From contig SKCR01035541.1 in the NCBI GenBank assembly GCA_019454045.1, positions 234,972 to 298,971 of the forward strand: a stretch of DNA of 64,000 bases. The letters run 5' to 3'. The DNA comes from Zanthoxylum bungeanum (taxonomy: Eukaryota; Streptophyta; Magnoliopsida; Sapindales; Rutaceae). The notes below the pieces were generated by a model. It made no database searches and was not told the origin of the DNA. It saw nothing but the letters and a program-made list of their open reading frames with translations. Within the stretch, counting starts at the first letter, position 1; the number at the start of each line of letters is the position of its first letter. Position numbers and translations under genes: made by a program. This document shows positions 23,883 through 36,738 of this stretch, one piece after another.

Positions 23883-23885
23883 ACT

Positions 23886-25211
23886 TGTTGTGATATTTTT
23901 ATATAGTACCGCAAGTGTACGGTGTCAAGTTTTAGTATAAATGAGTTTAGAGTGTCGAACCCACAAGGATTGCGTTAACTCGCACTAAGTACTACAATTG
24001 ATAATCCTAACTTTATTTAGACGATAATTAATAAAGATTTAATTAAATAAATGAAATATAAAAATAATAAAATAAGAGGAACTAATACGATAGAGATTCT
24101 GGATCCTGATTTCACTTAGTTGTCACCTATGCATTTGTCATGTCAATTAATCTATGTTCAGTTATATTGTTCATAAGTCAAGACTCCTAAAATATCAACT
24201 CATTCTCTCGAGTGCCGAGTGAAAAGATCATCAACTATAGACTTTGATATCTCTATAAAAATCCAATAGTTAACAACTCATTACGCTTTGTGATTCTATA
24301 TTAACGACTTCAAAGGACTACAGATTCTCTCGAACTCTATAAAATCCTAGGTTATATTCTCTAGATCTATTCAAAATCCTCTCTCTCGAGTGATAGATTC
24401 TAAACATTCATCATCTTCAATTGTGGCCAACAATCAAGAAACATTAAACTCAAAAGAATATAATAAATTAATAAAACTTCATAACAAAATTGATAAACAA
24501 TACAAGGTTCAATCATAGATTACATCATTCTCCAGAATTAAGGAGTTAGTTCATGACAATAAAATAAAACAATGAATAATAAGTCATGAATCTAATGGAA
24601 ATCATTAGAGTTCTAAGAAAGAAACAAGAATATAAAACCCGAATTGAATCTCTTCCTCCTCGGATGTCACAGCCTTTGTCTCCTCTTGTCGCTCTTCAAT
24701 CCTCTCATTGGATCTCTAAAAATATTTATTTCTGTGTTTTGTGCTCTGTATTAGCCTCTCTTGAGTATTGGACGAACTGTTCTATTTATAATAGAGGCTA
24801 GGAGTCATTAAACATCTAAAAAAAACCTAAAATCATGTTTCTGGTCCGCAGGGGACGCTGCGGCGCCGAACAGTGGGTGCTGCAGCGCCCATCTCTCCGG
24901 ACAATGTATGTAAATGACTGGATCTCATCAAGTAGATGTAAATCGATATATTATGGGTCTCGTAACTCTTTATAAATCAAAAGTTATAGCCTTTTTAATT
25001 TCAGTGCGCAACTGATGCAAGTTTTTGCTGCTTCTTGAGTCCGATACTCCCGATAGGTCCCCAAATACATGTATTTGCTCCATTCTTAATGTTATAATGC
25101 TTCCTACAAATAAGACATAAAATAAACTATAAAATACATTAAATGGCTCGAACCATAACAAAATAATAGGCTAAAGATACTAGAATAAGTGGGTATAAAC
25201 CACACTTATCA
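23886..25211 (-). repeat. Element D 5' LTR
   Basis: It matches 19894-21216 nearly base for base. In the GC palindrome one base differs (gggtgctgcagcgccc), which breaks the perfect symmetry seen in the other LTR. Confidence 0.9.
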
Positions 25212-25641
25212 CTTAACTCCGGGCTTAGGCCTAATATGTTATTTTATCAAATAAAGTAACTTATTAGTTTCCAGGACCATCCTGAAATTTTATTCCCAAT
25301 TTGAAAATTAAAGTCGTTTAAATACATTTTCCCCAGGATTATGTTTTAAACACTAATCTTTCAATTTATCTTGATTCTAATAGTACAACTATTTAATCAA
25401 CGATTTAGGTACTATTTATTATAATGATTACTATAGTCCAACTATATAATCAACTATAATTAAATAAATCAAATATATTGATTACTATAATCCAATTATA
25501 TAATCAACTATAAATGAAATAGTTTGAATACAGTCCAACTGTTTATTTAAAACAACATTAATTATTAGTCCAACTAATAAATAATTTATTTGACGTAATA
25601 TTTGAAATGAGCGCGTATGACAAGTTACTAAACGAATATTG
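25212..25641. repeat. Right copy of the direct repeat flanking element D
   Basis: It is nearly identical to 19431-19859. It directly abuts the element D LTR end (cttatca) with no filler. Confidence 0.95.
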
Positions 25642-27045
25642 CAAATTTAGTACTTGTCTCCCACTATTTTTCGGTGAGCCTCTAACCCTCTGTGGAATAC
25701 TCGGGAAACCTTGTTTCCTAGTGGGCTATGATCCCGTTAAATAACACACAATCTTGACTTTGGCCAACAAATTGTATGATAATTAACTAGGTAGATCTCT
25801 ATGATCAATTGCATCACATCCAATTCCTAGATCCAGTAGGTGAATGTCCAAGTCCGAAACATATATCTTATACATGCCAATATATCCAATATATTGCCTA
25901 ACCTTTTTCCTCTGAATCAAATAAGCATTGGCTTTGGCACAACAAACTTAGTGATCCTAGTTAAGCGGAACCCATTGACCTTGGAAAGCTTCGTAATCAA
26001 TGTCGATGGACAAGAAGTGATCTTGACTTTGGCCAACAAATCACAACTTGGACAAGACACCAATATGGAACAAAGCTCTCGTGATTCAAACACATCCGCG
26101 ACGGACAAAGGCTTTTACTTTGGCCAACAAACCAATGCCAGTCTTAGATCTTGAGTAAGAATCACTCAATGGAAGGAAAATTGCTTAATATTTTGTAAGG
26201 GTTTTTCGCGTGCAAATTGGCAACCAAATTTTTATCTTTGTTAAGGTCTCATCTTCATACACCATTAAACATGCATTCTAAACACATAATAAGGTGCTTA
26301 AATAAATATAATAATGATATGCGGATGGATACTTAACACATTGTTCCTAGAACAAATCTCTTTATTTCCTCTTTCCCGCTAGTACAAGTATTACTTCTAC
26401 CCGTTACATAACACTTCTAAAGAAACCTCATTTACATTGAGGGGAATAGGTGAGAAGAGAAATACAAAGAGTAATGAGGTAATAGGCTGGACACGCAGGT
26501 CCAATTAATAAATTCTAAATTTATTACAATAATTTCCAAAATTGCCTCACCCATCTAATATCCATCTGATATACATTATTCATGCATCGCAACCATGTAT
26601 TCACACAAGCATGTTATCAATCAATCTAATCCAATTAATTAATCTGATATTAGTGACCATCCAATGTTCAAACAACGATTTTATTTTGCGCGAGTCAAAC
26701 TCGTTTTGCGAATAAGTACTCAAAGTACGAATTCTTGAATTAAATTAAACTACAACATTAAATCCAATTTAATATGCATTTAATACTAATTCACTATTTA
26801 ATTCCAAATTAAATATTACACTTTATTAACGAACCTTTACGACTTAGATTCTAAATCTAACCGTTACGGGTCTCAAAGCCCGATTAACATCTAATGCTAA
26901 TTTAATTAAAGTCCAATGGGCTTTTAATTAATTTCATAAGGCATGGACTTTTGGTCAACTTGGGTCAAACCCAAAGACTAAAGCCCATTTAAAGGAATCA
27001 CCCTTATATGTCTAGAAACCAATTTAGGCCCATTATATCGCCAAT
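25642..27045. other. Unassigned repeat sequence up to a deletion junction
   Basis: No gene is supported. The phrase actttggccaacaaa occurs three times (about 25757, 26028, 26117). The sequence looks LTR-like, with AT blocks and a run such as ctaaatttattacaataattt, but does not match the Copia-C LTR. It stops abruptly near 27045 where Copia-A gag begins in mid-gene. Confidence 0.5.
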
Positions 27046-30000
27046 TTGTGATGTATTTCAATATGAATGGGATTAGCTGTTCTTACCAGGAGCTGCATAA
27101 GATGCTGCAAACTGTTGAGGAAAATTTGATGAAGGGAGTACCGACTCGCCCTCCTAAACCCACTGCTCTTCCTGCTTCCTCCTAATCAAAACAGAAAGAG
27201 AAGAAAAAGAAATGGAAGAAAAAGAAAGGTACGAATCTTCCACCACAGGGTAAGATAGCCAAACCCAAGAGAGATGTCGAAGATAAATGCCACCACTGCA
27301 GCAAGATTGGCCACTGGAAAAGGAACTGTCCTGACTATTTGGCGCAAATCAGAAAGGAAAGAGCATCTACTTCAGGTAATTTTATTTTTCCCATTATTGA
27401 TATCTCATTAGCTTGTGAAGCTATATCGTCCAGTTGGATTTTAGATTCTGCTTGTCCAATTCACATTTGCAATTCGTTGCAGGTGCTGAAGGAAATTAAA
27501 CGACTAAAATCTGGGGAGATGCAATTGCGATTTGGGAGTAGCGACTCTTTGGATGCAGTTGCTGTGGGCATATGCAAGATTCCCCTACCCAGTGGGAGCC
27601 TTTTGTTACATGACTGCTTTTTTGTACCAGGATGTGTTGCGAACATTGTATCACTTTTGTATTAGATACTGAAGGATATAATGTAAATATTAAGAATCGT
27701 TCTTTATATTTATATGATAGATATAATATTCAGATCCTTGTTTGTCCAAATGAACATGGTCATTACATTTTGCATACCTCACATATATCTTTAATGTTGG
27801 AATTAATAAACGTAAAGTATCTGATATAAATAATACTGAACTGTGGCATATGAGGTTGGATCATATAGGCGTGAAATGCCTAACCCAGTTGGTTAGGAAT
27901 GGTTTGATACTATTGAACCTTATCCAACTTGTGAATCTTGCATTCGGGGTAAAATCACCAAAGTCTCATTTTCGGGTGTGGGACACCGAGCCACTGACTT
28001 ATTGGAACTAATACATTCTGATGTATGTGGTCCCATGAGTCACACTGCTCACAGTGGTTTTTCCTACTTCGTTACCTTTACCGATGATCTGTCACGGTAT
28101 GGTTATGTTATTTGATGAAACATAAATCGGAAACCTTTGAAAAGTTCAAAGAATTCCGAAATGAAGTAGAAAAATAAACTGGTAAATATATTAAATATCT
28201 TCAATCTGATCGAGGCGGTGAATATGAGTGGTGAGTTCACCGATTATTTAAAGGAGAATGAGATTCTCGCTCAATATACTCCTACGGGTACTCCACATCA
28301 CAATGGAGTGTCCGAAAGGAGAAATCATACTTTATTAGATATGGTTCGATCGATTTTGAGTTTTACAGATTTGCCCTATTATTTATGGGGTTATGCTCTT
28401 TTAACTGCTGCTCATCTTCTGAATAAGATTCCTTCCAAGGCTGTTCCTAAAACTCCATATAAGATATTGACTGGTAGGAATCTGAATATTAATTATGTTA
28501 AGATTTAGAGATGTCCTGCCTATGTCAGGATGGCTCAGCCAGATAAGCTTTCGTCTCGAGGGAAAAAGTTTAGGTTTGTTGGATATCCTTCAAATACGAA
28601 AGGATATTTGTTCTATGATACCGAGCATCGAAATGTGTTCGTAGCTCGCTTCACAAAATTTCTAGAGGTATAATTTTTGTCTAAATGAGGTAATCGTAGA
28701 CAAGTTGAACTTGATGAAGTACAACCTGGAACCAAAGAACCGATAGAGGAACCTGAAGTTCAAATAGAAGAAGAGCCTCCAACACACACACTTTGTAGGT
28801 CCCAAAGGGTGTCTAGACCTCCTGAACGTTTGTATTTGATACAAGAAAATAGTCTGGATGTTCTCTTAGTCAAAGAGACTTACCCTTATACCTATAGAGA
28901 AGCGATGTTGGACATGATTCGCGAAGTGGCAAGAGGCCATGAAATCAGAGTTAGACTCTATGCATCAGAATCAAGTCTGGGACTTGGTTCCGCTTCCTGA
29001 ATGAATTGTTCCTATCGGTAGTAAATGGGTTTATAAGAGGACGCGTGGGCCTGATGGAAAGGTTGAAACCTTTAAGGCCAGACTGGTAGCTAAAGGTTAC
29101 ACGCATCGACCTGGTGTCGACTACGATGAAACTTTTTCGCCAGTTGCGATGCTAAAGTCTATAAAGATTTTATTGTCTATTGCTGCTTACCATGATTATG
29201 AGATTGGAAAATGGATGTCAAAACGGCTTTTCTAAATGGGTTTCTTGACGAAGAAATCTATATGGAACAGCCGGAGGGTTTTGTATCCAGTGAAACCTCA
29301 GGCATGGTTTGTAAGCTTAAGAAGTCCATTTATGGACTTAAACAAGCTTCCTGAAGTTGGAATCTTCGATTCGACGAGATTATTAGATTGTCTAGTTTTC
29401 TCAAGAATACGGAAGAATCATGTGTGTACCATAAGGTCAGTGGGAGTATGATAGTATTTTTGGTTCTCTATGTTGATGACATCTTAATCATTGGGAATGA
29501 TGTAGAAATGATACAAGGCGTCAAAGCTTACCTCTGTAAGAATTTCTCCATGAAAGACCTGGGTGAAGCTTCTTATATCTTGGATATAAAGCTCTATATG
29601 GATAGAGAAATGAAGCTTATTGGGTTATCTCAATCGACGTACATAGATAAGATCTTAGAACGGTACAATTTTGCTAACTGTAAGACAACAAATATATCGT
29701 TCAGACATGGCATTCATCTTTCGAATAAGATGTGTCCACAAACAGAAGATGAGAATATTAGAATGTCTAATCAGCCTTATGCTTCATTTTTGGGTAGCAT
29801 TATGTATGTTATGTTATGTACGAGGCCTGATATTAGCTACGCGGTTAGTGTAACTAGTAGATATCAGTCCAATCCAGGAAATGACCATTGGATGGCTGTT
29901 AAACATATCCTGAAGTATCTTAAAGGTACTAAGGATAAGTTTATCATTTATTGAGGAAACGAACTGCAGATTAATGGGTATATGGATTTTTATTTCCAAT

Positions 30001-30472
30001 CAGATCCCGATGATAGAAAGTCTACATCAGGATTCGTATTTATCCTTAACGGATGTGCAGTTTGTTGGAAAAGTTCCAAATGGGGGTCTACAACTGATTC
30101 CTCCACAGAGGAAGAATATATTGTTGCTTCCGAAGCTGCAAAAGAACCTGTTTGGCTTAAGAAGTTTATCACATAACTGAGAGTTGTCCCAAGTATTGAG
30201 AATCTGATTCCGTTATACTATGATAATATTGGTACCATTGCGTAAACAAAAGAACCGAGGGCGCATCAAAAGTCGAAGCATGTGGAACGAAAGTACCACA
30301 TTATTCGAGAGATTGTGTCGCGAGGTGAAATTGTCATGTGCAAAGTTCCCAGTGAAGATAATGTAGCAGACCCGCTCACGAAGGTCATACCTCCGAAGTT
30401 ATTTGATAAACATGTGGAGTCGATGGGTATTAGATACAATCGATATTGGCACTAGAGCAAATGTGAGATTTT
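27046..30472 (+). pseudogene. Copia-A gag-pol, 5' truncated and broken
   Basis: It starts in mid-gag compared with Copia-B (27046 aligns with about 47705). The zinc knuckle CHHCSKIGHWKRNC lies at about 27289-27330, and the protease block SSWILDSACPIHICNS follows at about 27430. Integrase runs from about 27838 to 28560, with LWHMRLDHIG, and GTPHHNGVSERRNHTLLDMV carrying the catalytic glutamate. Reverse transcriptase includes FLVLYVDDILIIGND (YVDD at 29469-29480). RNase H follows with FQSDPDDRKSTSGFVFI-like blocks at 29995-30180. Stops and frameshifts occur throughout, so it is dead. It is collinear with Copia-B. Confidence 0.9.
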
Positions 30473-32894
30473 GTTAGGGTTGGTGCTTTGAGCGCCAATT
30501 TCTTATGTATTTCCCTGTAAATACTCTTGTATATATTTTGTTAATGAATAAAATAAACATTTTCTGTAATATAAATTCTTTTATTATATGGTAAAGACGT
30601 AAATGACCATGCAGTGATTGGTTATGATACAGTTCCAAAAGCGTCGCAAGTGACATTGAGCAGCATCATAACAGTATCATTCTTTAACTGTTCCTGGTCA
30701 AGGTTTACAATTACTTGGTCAGTAAGTAAACCCGCTGAGACCGGTATGTGTCGTATATTAGAATGTTGGATTCTAATGGTTTCTCAATGAACCATGAGTC
30801 TCGAGAGACTCATATAGATACGTAGGTGTTTATATCGGATAAACACTTAATGACTCACTGAAGATTTTTATATCGGATAAACACTTAATGACTCACTGAA
30901 GATTCTTAACAGATGGTACACCAATGTCAATAAGAATCTTCTCGGGTTGAGTGAGCATAGTGATCCTTCAACTTGAGATACCACTGTGGATGTATAAGGT
31001 ATCCTCCATGCTTTGATGGCAGTCACGTCACCGATCTATTTAGATCAGACCTATGCTTGTTCGTCGGGTGTGAACTGATCCTCATGATATCCTGTGCGTA
31101 TCAAGATAGGATCCGTCGGTTCTGTGTACAGAGCATAGGTATTCATTATGGAATTAGCAATCTGTTAAATCCATGGGCCCGTGGTATACTGTAGAAATCA
31201 GTTCTAAGTGTTATTTAAGATATTGCTAATAGAATCATCGATGTGATTATACCTAAAGAGATTTGACGTTTATATCTATATCTCTGGGATAATCCTGATA
31301 CCTGTGACGGAAGGATTATACGTATGCAGTGACCTCGACCTGTATGTTCAGAGATTTTATCCGTGTTCGTCATACTTTACGGGTGGGTAGATTATGGACA
31401 CGAAATTGGATTTCGTGACGGATATGTCTGAACCTAGAGTCTCACTAATGAGATATACTCGTATGGCACTATGTCAAATTTTATAAATAATACTGATTAT
31501 TTAAAACTCATTTAACGGTTAAATGAAGATACATGCTTTTGAGATCTTATTGGATATTTATTAAATGTCGAATTGTGATATTTGACATTTAATATTAATA
31601 TATGTATTTTAATCATTTAATGTAAATATAATACATATATTTGAGATATTTGTATTTAATTATTTGATTATTTAAATGTTAAATAATTAAATTAATTAAC
31701 TATTTAATATCTAGTTTACTTTAATTAAAGTAATCTAAATGACTTTATTTGATTGGTTTTCTGGTCAATTTTGATTGGTTGGAATGACATGATTTAATTG
31801 GTTTATTTGTGATAAAAATCAAATTATTTGATGATTTATAACCACAAATATTTATTAAATTATTTTCCATTAATTGAAACAAAAATAGAAAATAAATGGC
31901 TATTATTTTTCCTTTTTTTTCGTGGCTATTGGGAAAAATATGTAAGGCCATTTTTTCTTTTTTTGTTTCATAATCTAGAACCCTAAAAAAATCAAATACA
32001 AAGAGAGAGAGAGAGAGAGGAAAAGAGAAAGAACGAAGAAAAGCTTGCAATTTTTAGAAATTTGGTAAGGATTTTCTTACTTTCTTCTTCTTGAAAATTG
32101 TTCTTAAGATTTTAAGCTTCAACATGTGTAACTTAGTTTCTTCTCTACTTTCTTATGGGTTTGTTTTTATGATTGGGAACTTGGATGAAAGATGGAAGCA
32201 TGTAAATTGAATGAGAATGCTTAAAATTGTTTATTAAGCTTTCTTTTTGCCATATTGACTGAAGTTGTCATTATGGAGTTTCTTAGCCACTCATGATTGA
32301 CCTAGAATTTTTCTTGAGTTGTTTCATGATGGTGAGGCTTGTTTGGTGTTGTGGAATTGAATTAAAGTATTGAATTTAATTAATTTGGTGTTAATTTTGT
32401 TAATTTGTGAAATTATAAAATTAGGGTTTTTAACCTTCACAAAATTTGGGACTTTTCATATATGTGATGAGATTTGATGTATATATGATGTATATTAAAT
32501 TTTGGAATTTTTGGATTTGATCTTGGCATGTTTTGAACAAAAAAGACCAAATTGTAAATTCTTGAAAGTTTAGGGACCATTCGAAAAATTCTGGAAATTC
32601 AGTTTCTTTGAGTTGAAAAATGTATTTTCATGTATTATACATGTATAAATCATTTTGGGATTGATTTGGAATCAATTAGAATTGTATTTGACAATTTTGG
32701 ACTAAAATGACGAAAATATAAAGTTTTGGGGCAAAACGGTAAAAACTGAAAAATCTGATTTTTGGGTAAAAATTTCAGTTTTTAAGTATTGAGTTAGTTT
32801 ATTTTAATTACCCAAGAAAAATTATTGAAATCGAAAAATTTTGATTTTTCGCGTTCCGCTGCGTTTACCCGAATTGCCTCCCAAAACCCCAACA
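30473..32894 (+). repeat. Copia-A 3' LTR
   Basis: It is 2422 bp, beginning TGTTAGGGTTGGTGC and ending CCCCAACA. A purine-rich tract (gcaaatgtgaga) lies just before it. It contains a private tandem duplication of about 43 bp at 30863-30910 (tatcggataaacacttaatg twice), which is absent from the 5' LTR fragment. Confidence 0.9.
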
Positions 32895-34253
32895 CATAGA
32901 ACACCCACATGGATGCCTTGGCTACTCTCGGGTCAACCATACAAGGAGATAATATTCAAGCCATACCGGTAGTGTATCTACAATGGCCGGCCATTGTTAA
33001 AGAAGAAGCTGAGGTCATTGCTTCCATCGACCAAGTCGACCCGTGGATGTCTCATTTGGTCAAATACTTGGAAGAATGCACTATGCCGACAGATAAGGCA
33101 GATGCCGAAAGATTCAACGACAAGCTGCATGGTTCACTCTCTACGACAATCAGCTTTTGAGAAAATCACTTTCCGGACCCTACCTCAAGTGCCTCACTCC
33201 TGAAGAAGCGCGTAATGTTTTAGCCGAACTACACGAAGGGGAATGTGGAAATCACTCGGGAGGAAGAAGTCTTGCATGTCGAGCCCACACTGATGGGTAC
33301 TATTGGCCAACAATGCGAGACAACACTATTAATTTTGCTCGTAAGTGCGAGAAATGTCAAAGGTTCGCCCCAGTCTCTCATCTCCCACCAGAGAAACTCA
33401 ATAATACTTTATTCCTCTAGCCATTCATGAAATGGGGAATGGACATTGTTGGGAAACTTCCAGTCGCCTCGGGACAACGAGTTTAAATGCTAGCATTGAC
33501 GAATTACTACTCTAAATGGATCGAAGCAGAAGCCTTCACGGGGATAAGGGATAATGAAGTACAGAGCTTTGTATGGAAAAATAGCATTTGTCGTTTCGGC
33601 CTACCCAAGGAGATTGTTACTGACAATGGTTCCTAATTCACCAGTCATCGCTTCCAAGATTTTTGCAAAAGTTGGGGAATCAAACTAAGCTTCTCCACCC
33701 CATGTTACCCACAAGCCAACGGTCAAGCCGAGTCTTCCAATAAAAACATAATGAACATTATGAAGAAGAGATTAGACGAACTCCCAGGGGTCTTATGGTC
33801 GTACCGAACGAGTGTGAGAGCTTCTACTGGTGAAACCCTGTTCTCACTGACCTTTGGAGCTGAAGCGGTCATTCCAACCGATTGTAATGTCCCATCGCCT
33901 CGATACCAGTGGATTGAAGAGGGTATCAATAGACAACTCTTGACCAACAGACTTGACACCATTGACGAACTTAGGGAGAATACATCCATACGACTTGCAG
34001 CACACCGACAGAGGATGTCCAAATATTTCAACAAAAACTTGAGGAGTAGAACATTCAAATAAGGAGATTGGGTCCTACAGAAAAATTTTCAAAATACGAA
34101 GTAAGTTAAGGATGGGAAACTCGGTTCTACATGTGAAGGTCCTTACATCATCACAAAAGTTGTAGGTCATGGAGCCTACAAACTGAAAACAGAAGATGGT
34201 CGACATATCCATAACAGTTGGAATGTCATTCATCTCAGGATATTCTACAGATA
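32895..34253 (+). pseudogene. Gypsy-1 pol, part 2: end of second RNase H and integrase
   Basis: Reading resumes with NTHMDALATLGSTIQGDN, the end of the additional RNase H. After a frameshift near 33157 the integrase follows: a zinc-binding region HEGECGNHSGG and CEKCQRFAP (about 33230-33370), then the catalytic core with MDIVGKLP (33440), IVTDNGS (about 33615) and YPQANGQAESSNKNIMN (33710-33750). The C-terminal part reads GPYIITKVVGHGAYKL and ends at 34253. Stops replace tryptophan-like or glutamine codons at several points. Integrase would insert the cDNA; this copy is inactive. Confidence 0.9.
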
Positions 34254-34528
34254 ACAATCATATTTGGTGACTAATGGATCACTCGATGAATCGCAGTCCT
34301 ACGGCTAATGGGCGTGCATATCGTTTTATTTTTGTTATTTTGTAATTTTGCTATGTTTGATTTTTGAATTGAACATTTTTTATTTTAACAATCCGACTCC
34401 ATTACGGATATAATATGCATATTCATCCAGTCGATAATCGAAATTTACATCGAAAAGAAGAAAATTGTTTATACATCAAGCCAAGATTACAAAAGATAAA
34501 AGCCAAAAAGAAAAAAATACATCAAACT

Positions 34529-36738
34529 TATTGGCCTTTAACAGGCGCGACTGGATCAACACGCTGAATGATGGGATCAGTCTCCACAGGCCGCTCTGGT
34601 CCAGACTCTTCCATGGCAGCCTCAACAACTTTATCGACTAGATCACCGGCCATCGAAACCTCTTCAATTGTCTCGACGAAATCTCATTCAATCTCTTCAA
34701 CATCAACTTCTTTGGAACTAACCTTGTGCCCTCCTTCAGCTTCGATGTCTTCAATCGACAGAGAGAGCCCAGCTTCCAGCTTCTCACCCAATGTAATCCA
34801 TTTTTTAGGATTCCAAGTGTTGTGTTCTCTAGATAAGTATTGTTTCATGAGGATGCACCTATCTTTTACAATGGCTTCCATGGCCACTCCTTCCAATCTA
34901 TCCAGCAACTCAGCCTTATGACCTTCCAATACATTGATGCTCTCTTTAAAGGCCTCTAATTCAGTCAATGTCGTCTCCAATTTGGTTTTCATGGCCTTGG
35001 CTTCGTTCTCAGCTTCCCTCGTCTTCTTCTTGGAATCGTCCAAAGCAGCTTTTGCTTCAGCCAGTTCACTTCGCAAAGCTGCATTTGACTTCTCCATATC
35101 TCTTGACTTCTTCAGACTAACCTCCACATACTTCTGTTGGAAGATGGAGCATTCTAGAGTCTACAATAGAAAGATGAGATGTAAGTAGATATAATCAAAT
35201 AGACATGAAAATACTCAAGAAGTGGTTACCTCATAGCATTGAACGACAGCTCTCTTTTCCGCTTCAAGTGGCCCCAATGTCAAGAGTTGACATTTTTCCT
35301 CCTCCAGCAATAACCCCTCAGCAAATTCGGACACACTGGATGGGTCCGACATCACAGTCGCACTCCTCGGGATCTTGATGACTACATTCTCCAAATCTTC
35401 TTCAGGGTCAATCAGCTGTTTTCTCTTCTTAGTAGAAAGCCCTGACCCAGACGACGCCTTATGGGTGGCCTCCAATAGAAGAATGGGCGGAGCATCCCTT
35501 TTTGGCTGTGGGGGCTCAGAGACTACTTCGACCTCCTTCCCTTTGGCCTTTTTCTTCTTTCTCCTTTCGAGTATTTCTTCAACCGACATGATTTTGAATT
35601 GACTCGACATCCTCTCTGCTGCACACAAATTTTCTTCAAGGGTTAGAGTCCATAAAAAGCAAGCTTCCTCGAAAAGGAGCCGACACGCCCAAGTAATGAG
35701 AAGGATAGCCAATATATGTTTGGTCAGGGGAAAGAGGATACATTTCGGGTAGAATACCTCATTCCACAGCAGAGTCAACCTCAATATTTTTTCCTCTAAA
35801 ACCACCCTCCAATTCCTTTCAGATGGAGGAATACTCAACAAGTAAGTCGTATTTGCTACGACCCTGGGTGTCACGTCGAAGCTATGATTTCGAGCCGAAC
35901 CTACAAAAGAAACAATCAAATGACGTTAGCACCATAATGAGTCTACAAGCAAATGAAGAAGTTAAGAATAACACTCACTCGTTATATCCTAATACTCAGG
36001 GATTCGACCAGACCCAGTCGACCCAAATACACCCTCTCATCTCACAAAGAAATATGTCTTTTGCCATCCCCCTTGATCATTCGTAGCCAACCCATTGATC
36101 ATGTGCTCCCTCTTTTGACGAAGGAACAGATAGTACCTCATCTTCTCGACTACGTGCTTCTTCAAATAATACATATACATAACATCCTTTACTCCAAATC
36201 TAACCCTCAACTCGAACGTCAAAACCTCAATTGACATCAACATCTTCCATGTGTTTGGCATTAGTTGGGAAGAAGCTATCATGCAGTGATCTAATACCTC
36301 CCATACGAGATTAGGGATATGAAACCTAAACCCATCTACGAAGGGGCATTCATAGAACCCAATCCACCTAGGAACCTTATAATCTATATGTTCGCTCGAC
36401 AAGGCCAATCTCACTTGGACCGACTTGGGGAAACGATATTTTATCTTCATATCCCTCATGGTCCTTTCGGTCACTCGACTAGGTGGATTTTTTGTCAATA
36501 TATTGGTCGGCTCGCTTGTACTGGGTTGTCCACCCGACTATGCTGGAATTACTCGGAGTGATGACACGTTCTTAGGGATACCTAAAATGGGTTATATCGA
36601 CGCGACAGTCAGAATATCTTCATCCCCACTAAATCTTTCTCCATCATACATCATATATGGAGAGATAACCTGCAAGGGCGAGTATACATACATCTCCATC
36701 AGTGTATCACTTGAGCTCGAGCAGCCCTCAGACGACAT
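34529..36738 (-). pseudogene. Gypsy-1 antisense ORF (Tat additional ORF, putative gypsy-type transposon family), three exons
   Basis: It lies on the minus strand, tail to tail with integrase. The first exon (about 36738 to 36045) starts MSSEGCSSSSDTLMEM and includes GFYECPFVDGFRFHIPNLVW and QLMPNTWKMLMSIEVL, the block known as putative gypsy-type transposon (PF04195) in plant Tat elements. A candidate intron ends in ttcttttgtag at about 35904. The second exon runs to about 35229 with a basic run RRKKKKAKGKEVEVV. A second intron, about 35163-35228, begins gtaacc and ends ttgtag. The third exon is coiled coil (ALRSELAEAKAALDDSKKKT) and ends at 34529. Stops near 34683 and in exon 1 break it. The function of this family is unknown. 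Confidence 0.75.

Larger units (their letters stand above)
19894..25211 (-). mobile_element. Element D: non-autonomous LTR retrotransposon (Athila/gypsy-type primer site)
   Basis: It has two LTRs of about 1.32 kb (19894-21216 and 23886-25211) and an interior of 2.67 kb. On the minus strand the primer site tttttggcgccgttaccgg directly follows the right LTR, and the polypurine tract aagtttgggggtgtt precedes the left one. The interior has gag-like reading frames but no protease, reverse transcriptase or integrase. It would need proteins from a partner element. The two LTRs are very alike by eye, so insertion was fairly recent. Confidence 0.9.
14090..27045 (-). mobile_element. Copia-C: minus-strand Ty1/copia element, right end missing
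   Basis: The 3' LTR is at 14090-16059, followed rightward by decayed RNase H, reverse transcriptase, integrase, protease and gag in reverse order. The five bases before it are tcttc. Element D interrupts it (19894-25211). No second LTR matching 14090-16059 is found before 27045, where Copia-A gag begins abruptly. The stretch 25642-27045 does not match the left LTR and may belong to another element, so the right limit is uncertain. Confidence 0.7.
8596..32894 (+). mobile_element. Copia-A: Ty1/copia retrotransposon inserted in Gypsy-1
   Basis: The element begins TGTTAGGGTTGG and ends CCCCAACA, with perfect duplications catag at 8591-8595 and 32895-32899. Its own sequence is the 5' LTR fragment 8596-9067, gag-pol from about 27046 to 30472, and the 3' LTR 30473-32894. 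Gypsy-2, Copia-C and element D occupy 9068-27045. The insertion point is inside the second RNase H of Gypsy-1, and the reading resumes exactly after it. It is the same family as Copia-B, judging by pol and LTR starts. Confidence 0.9.

Noticed and set aside
25840..26154. Open frame of 104 residues with repeated LTLANKSQ-like phrase
   Set aside because: It lies in LTR-like sequence with short internal repeats and no recognisable domain; chance is the simpler reading.
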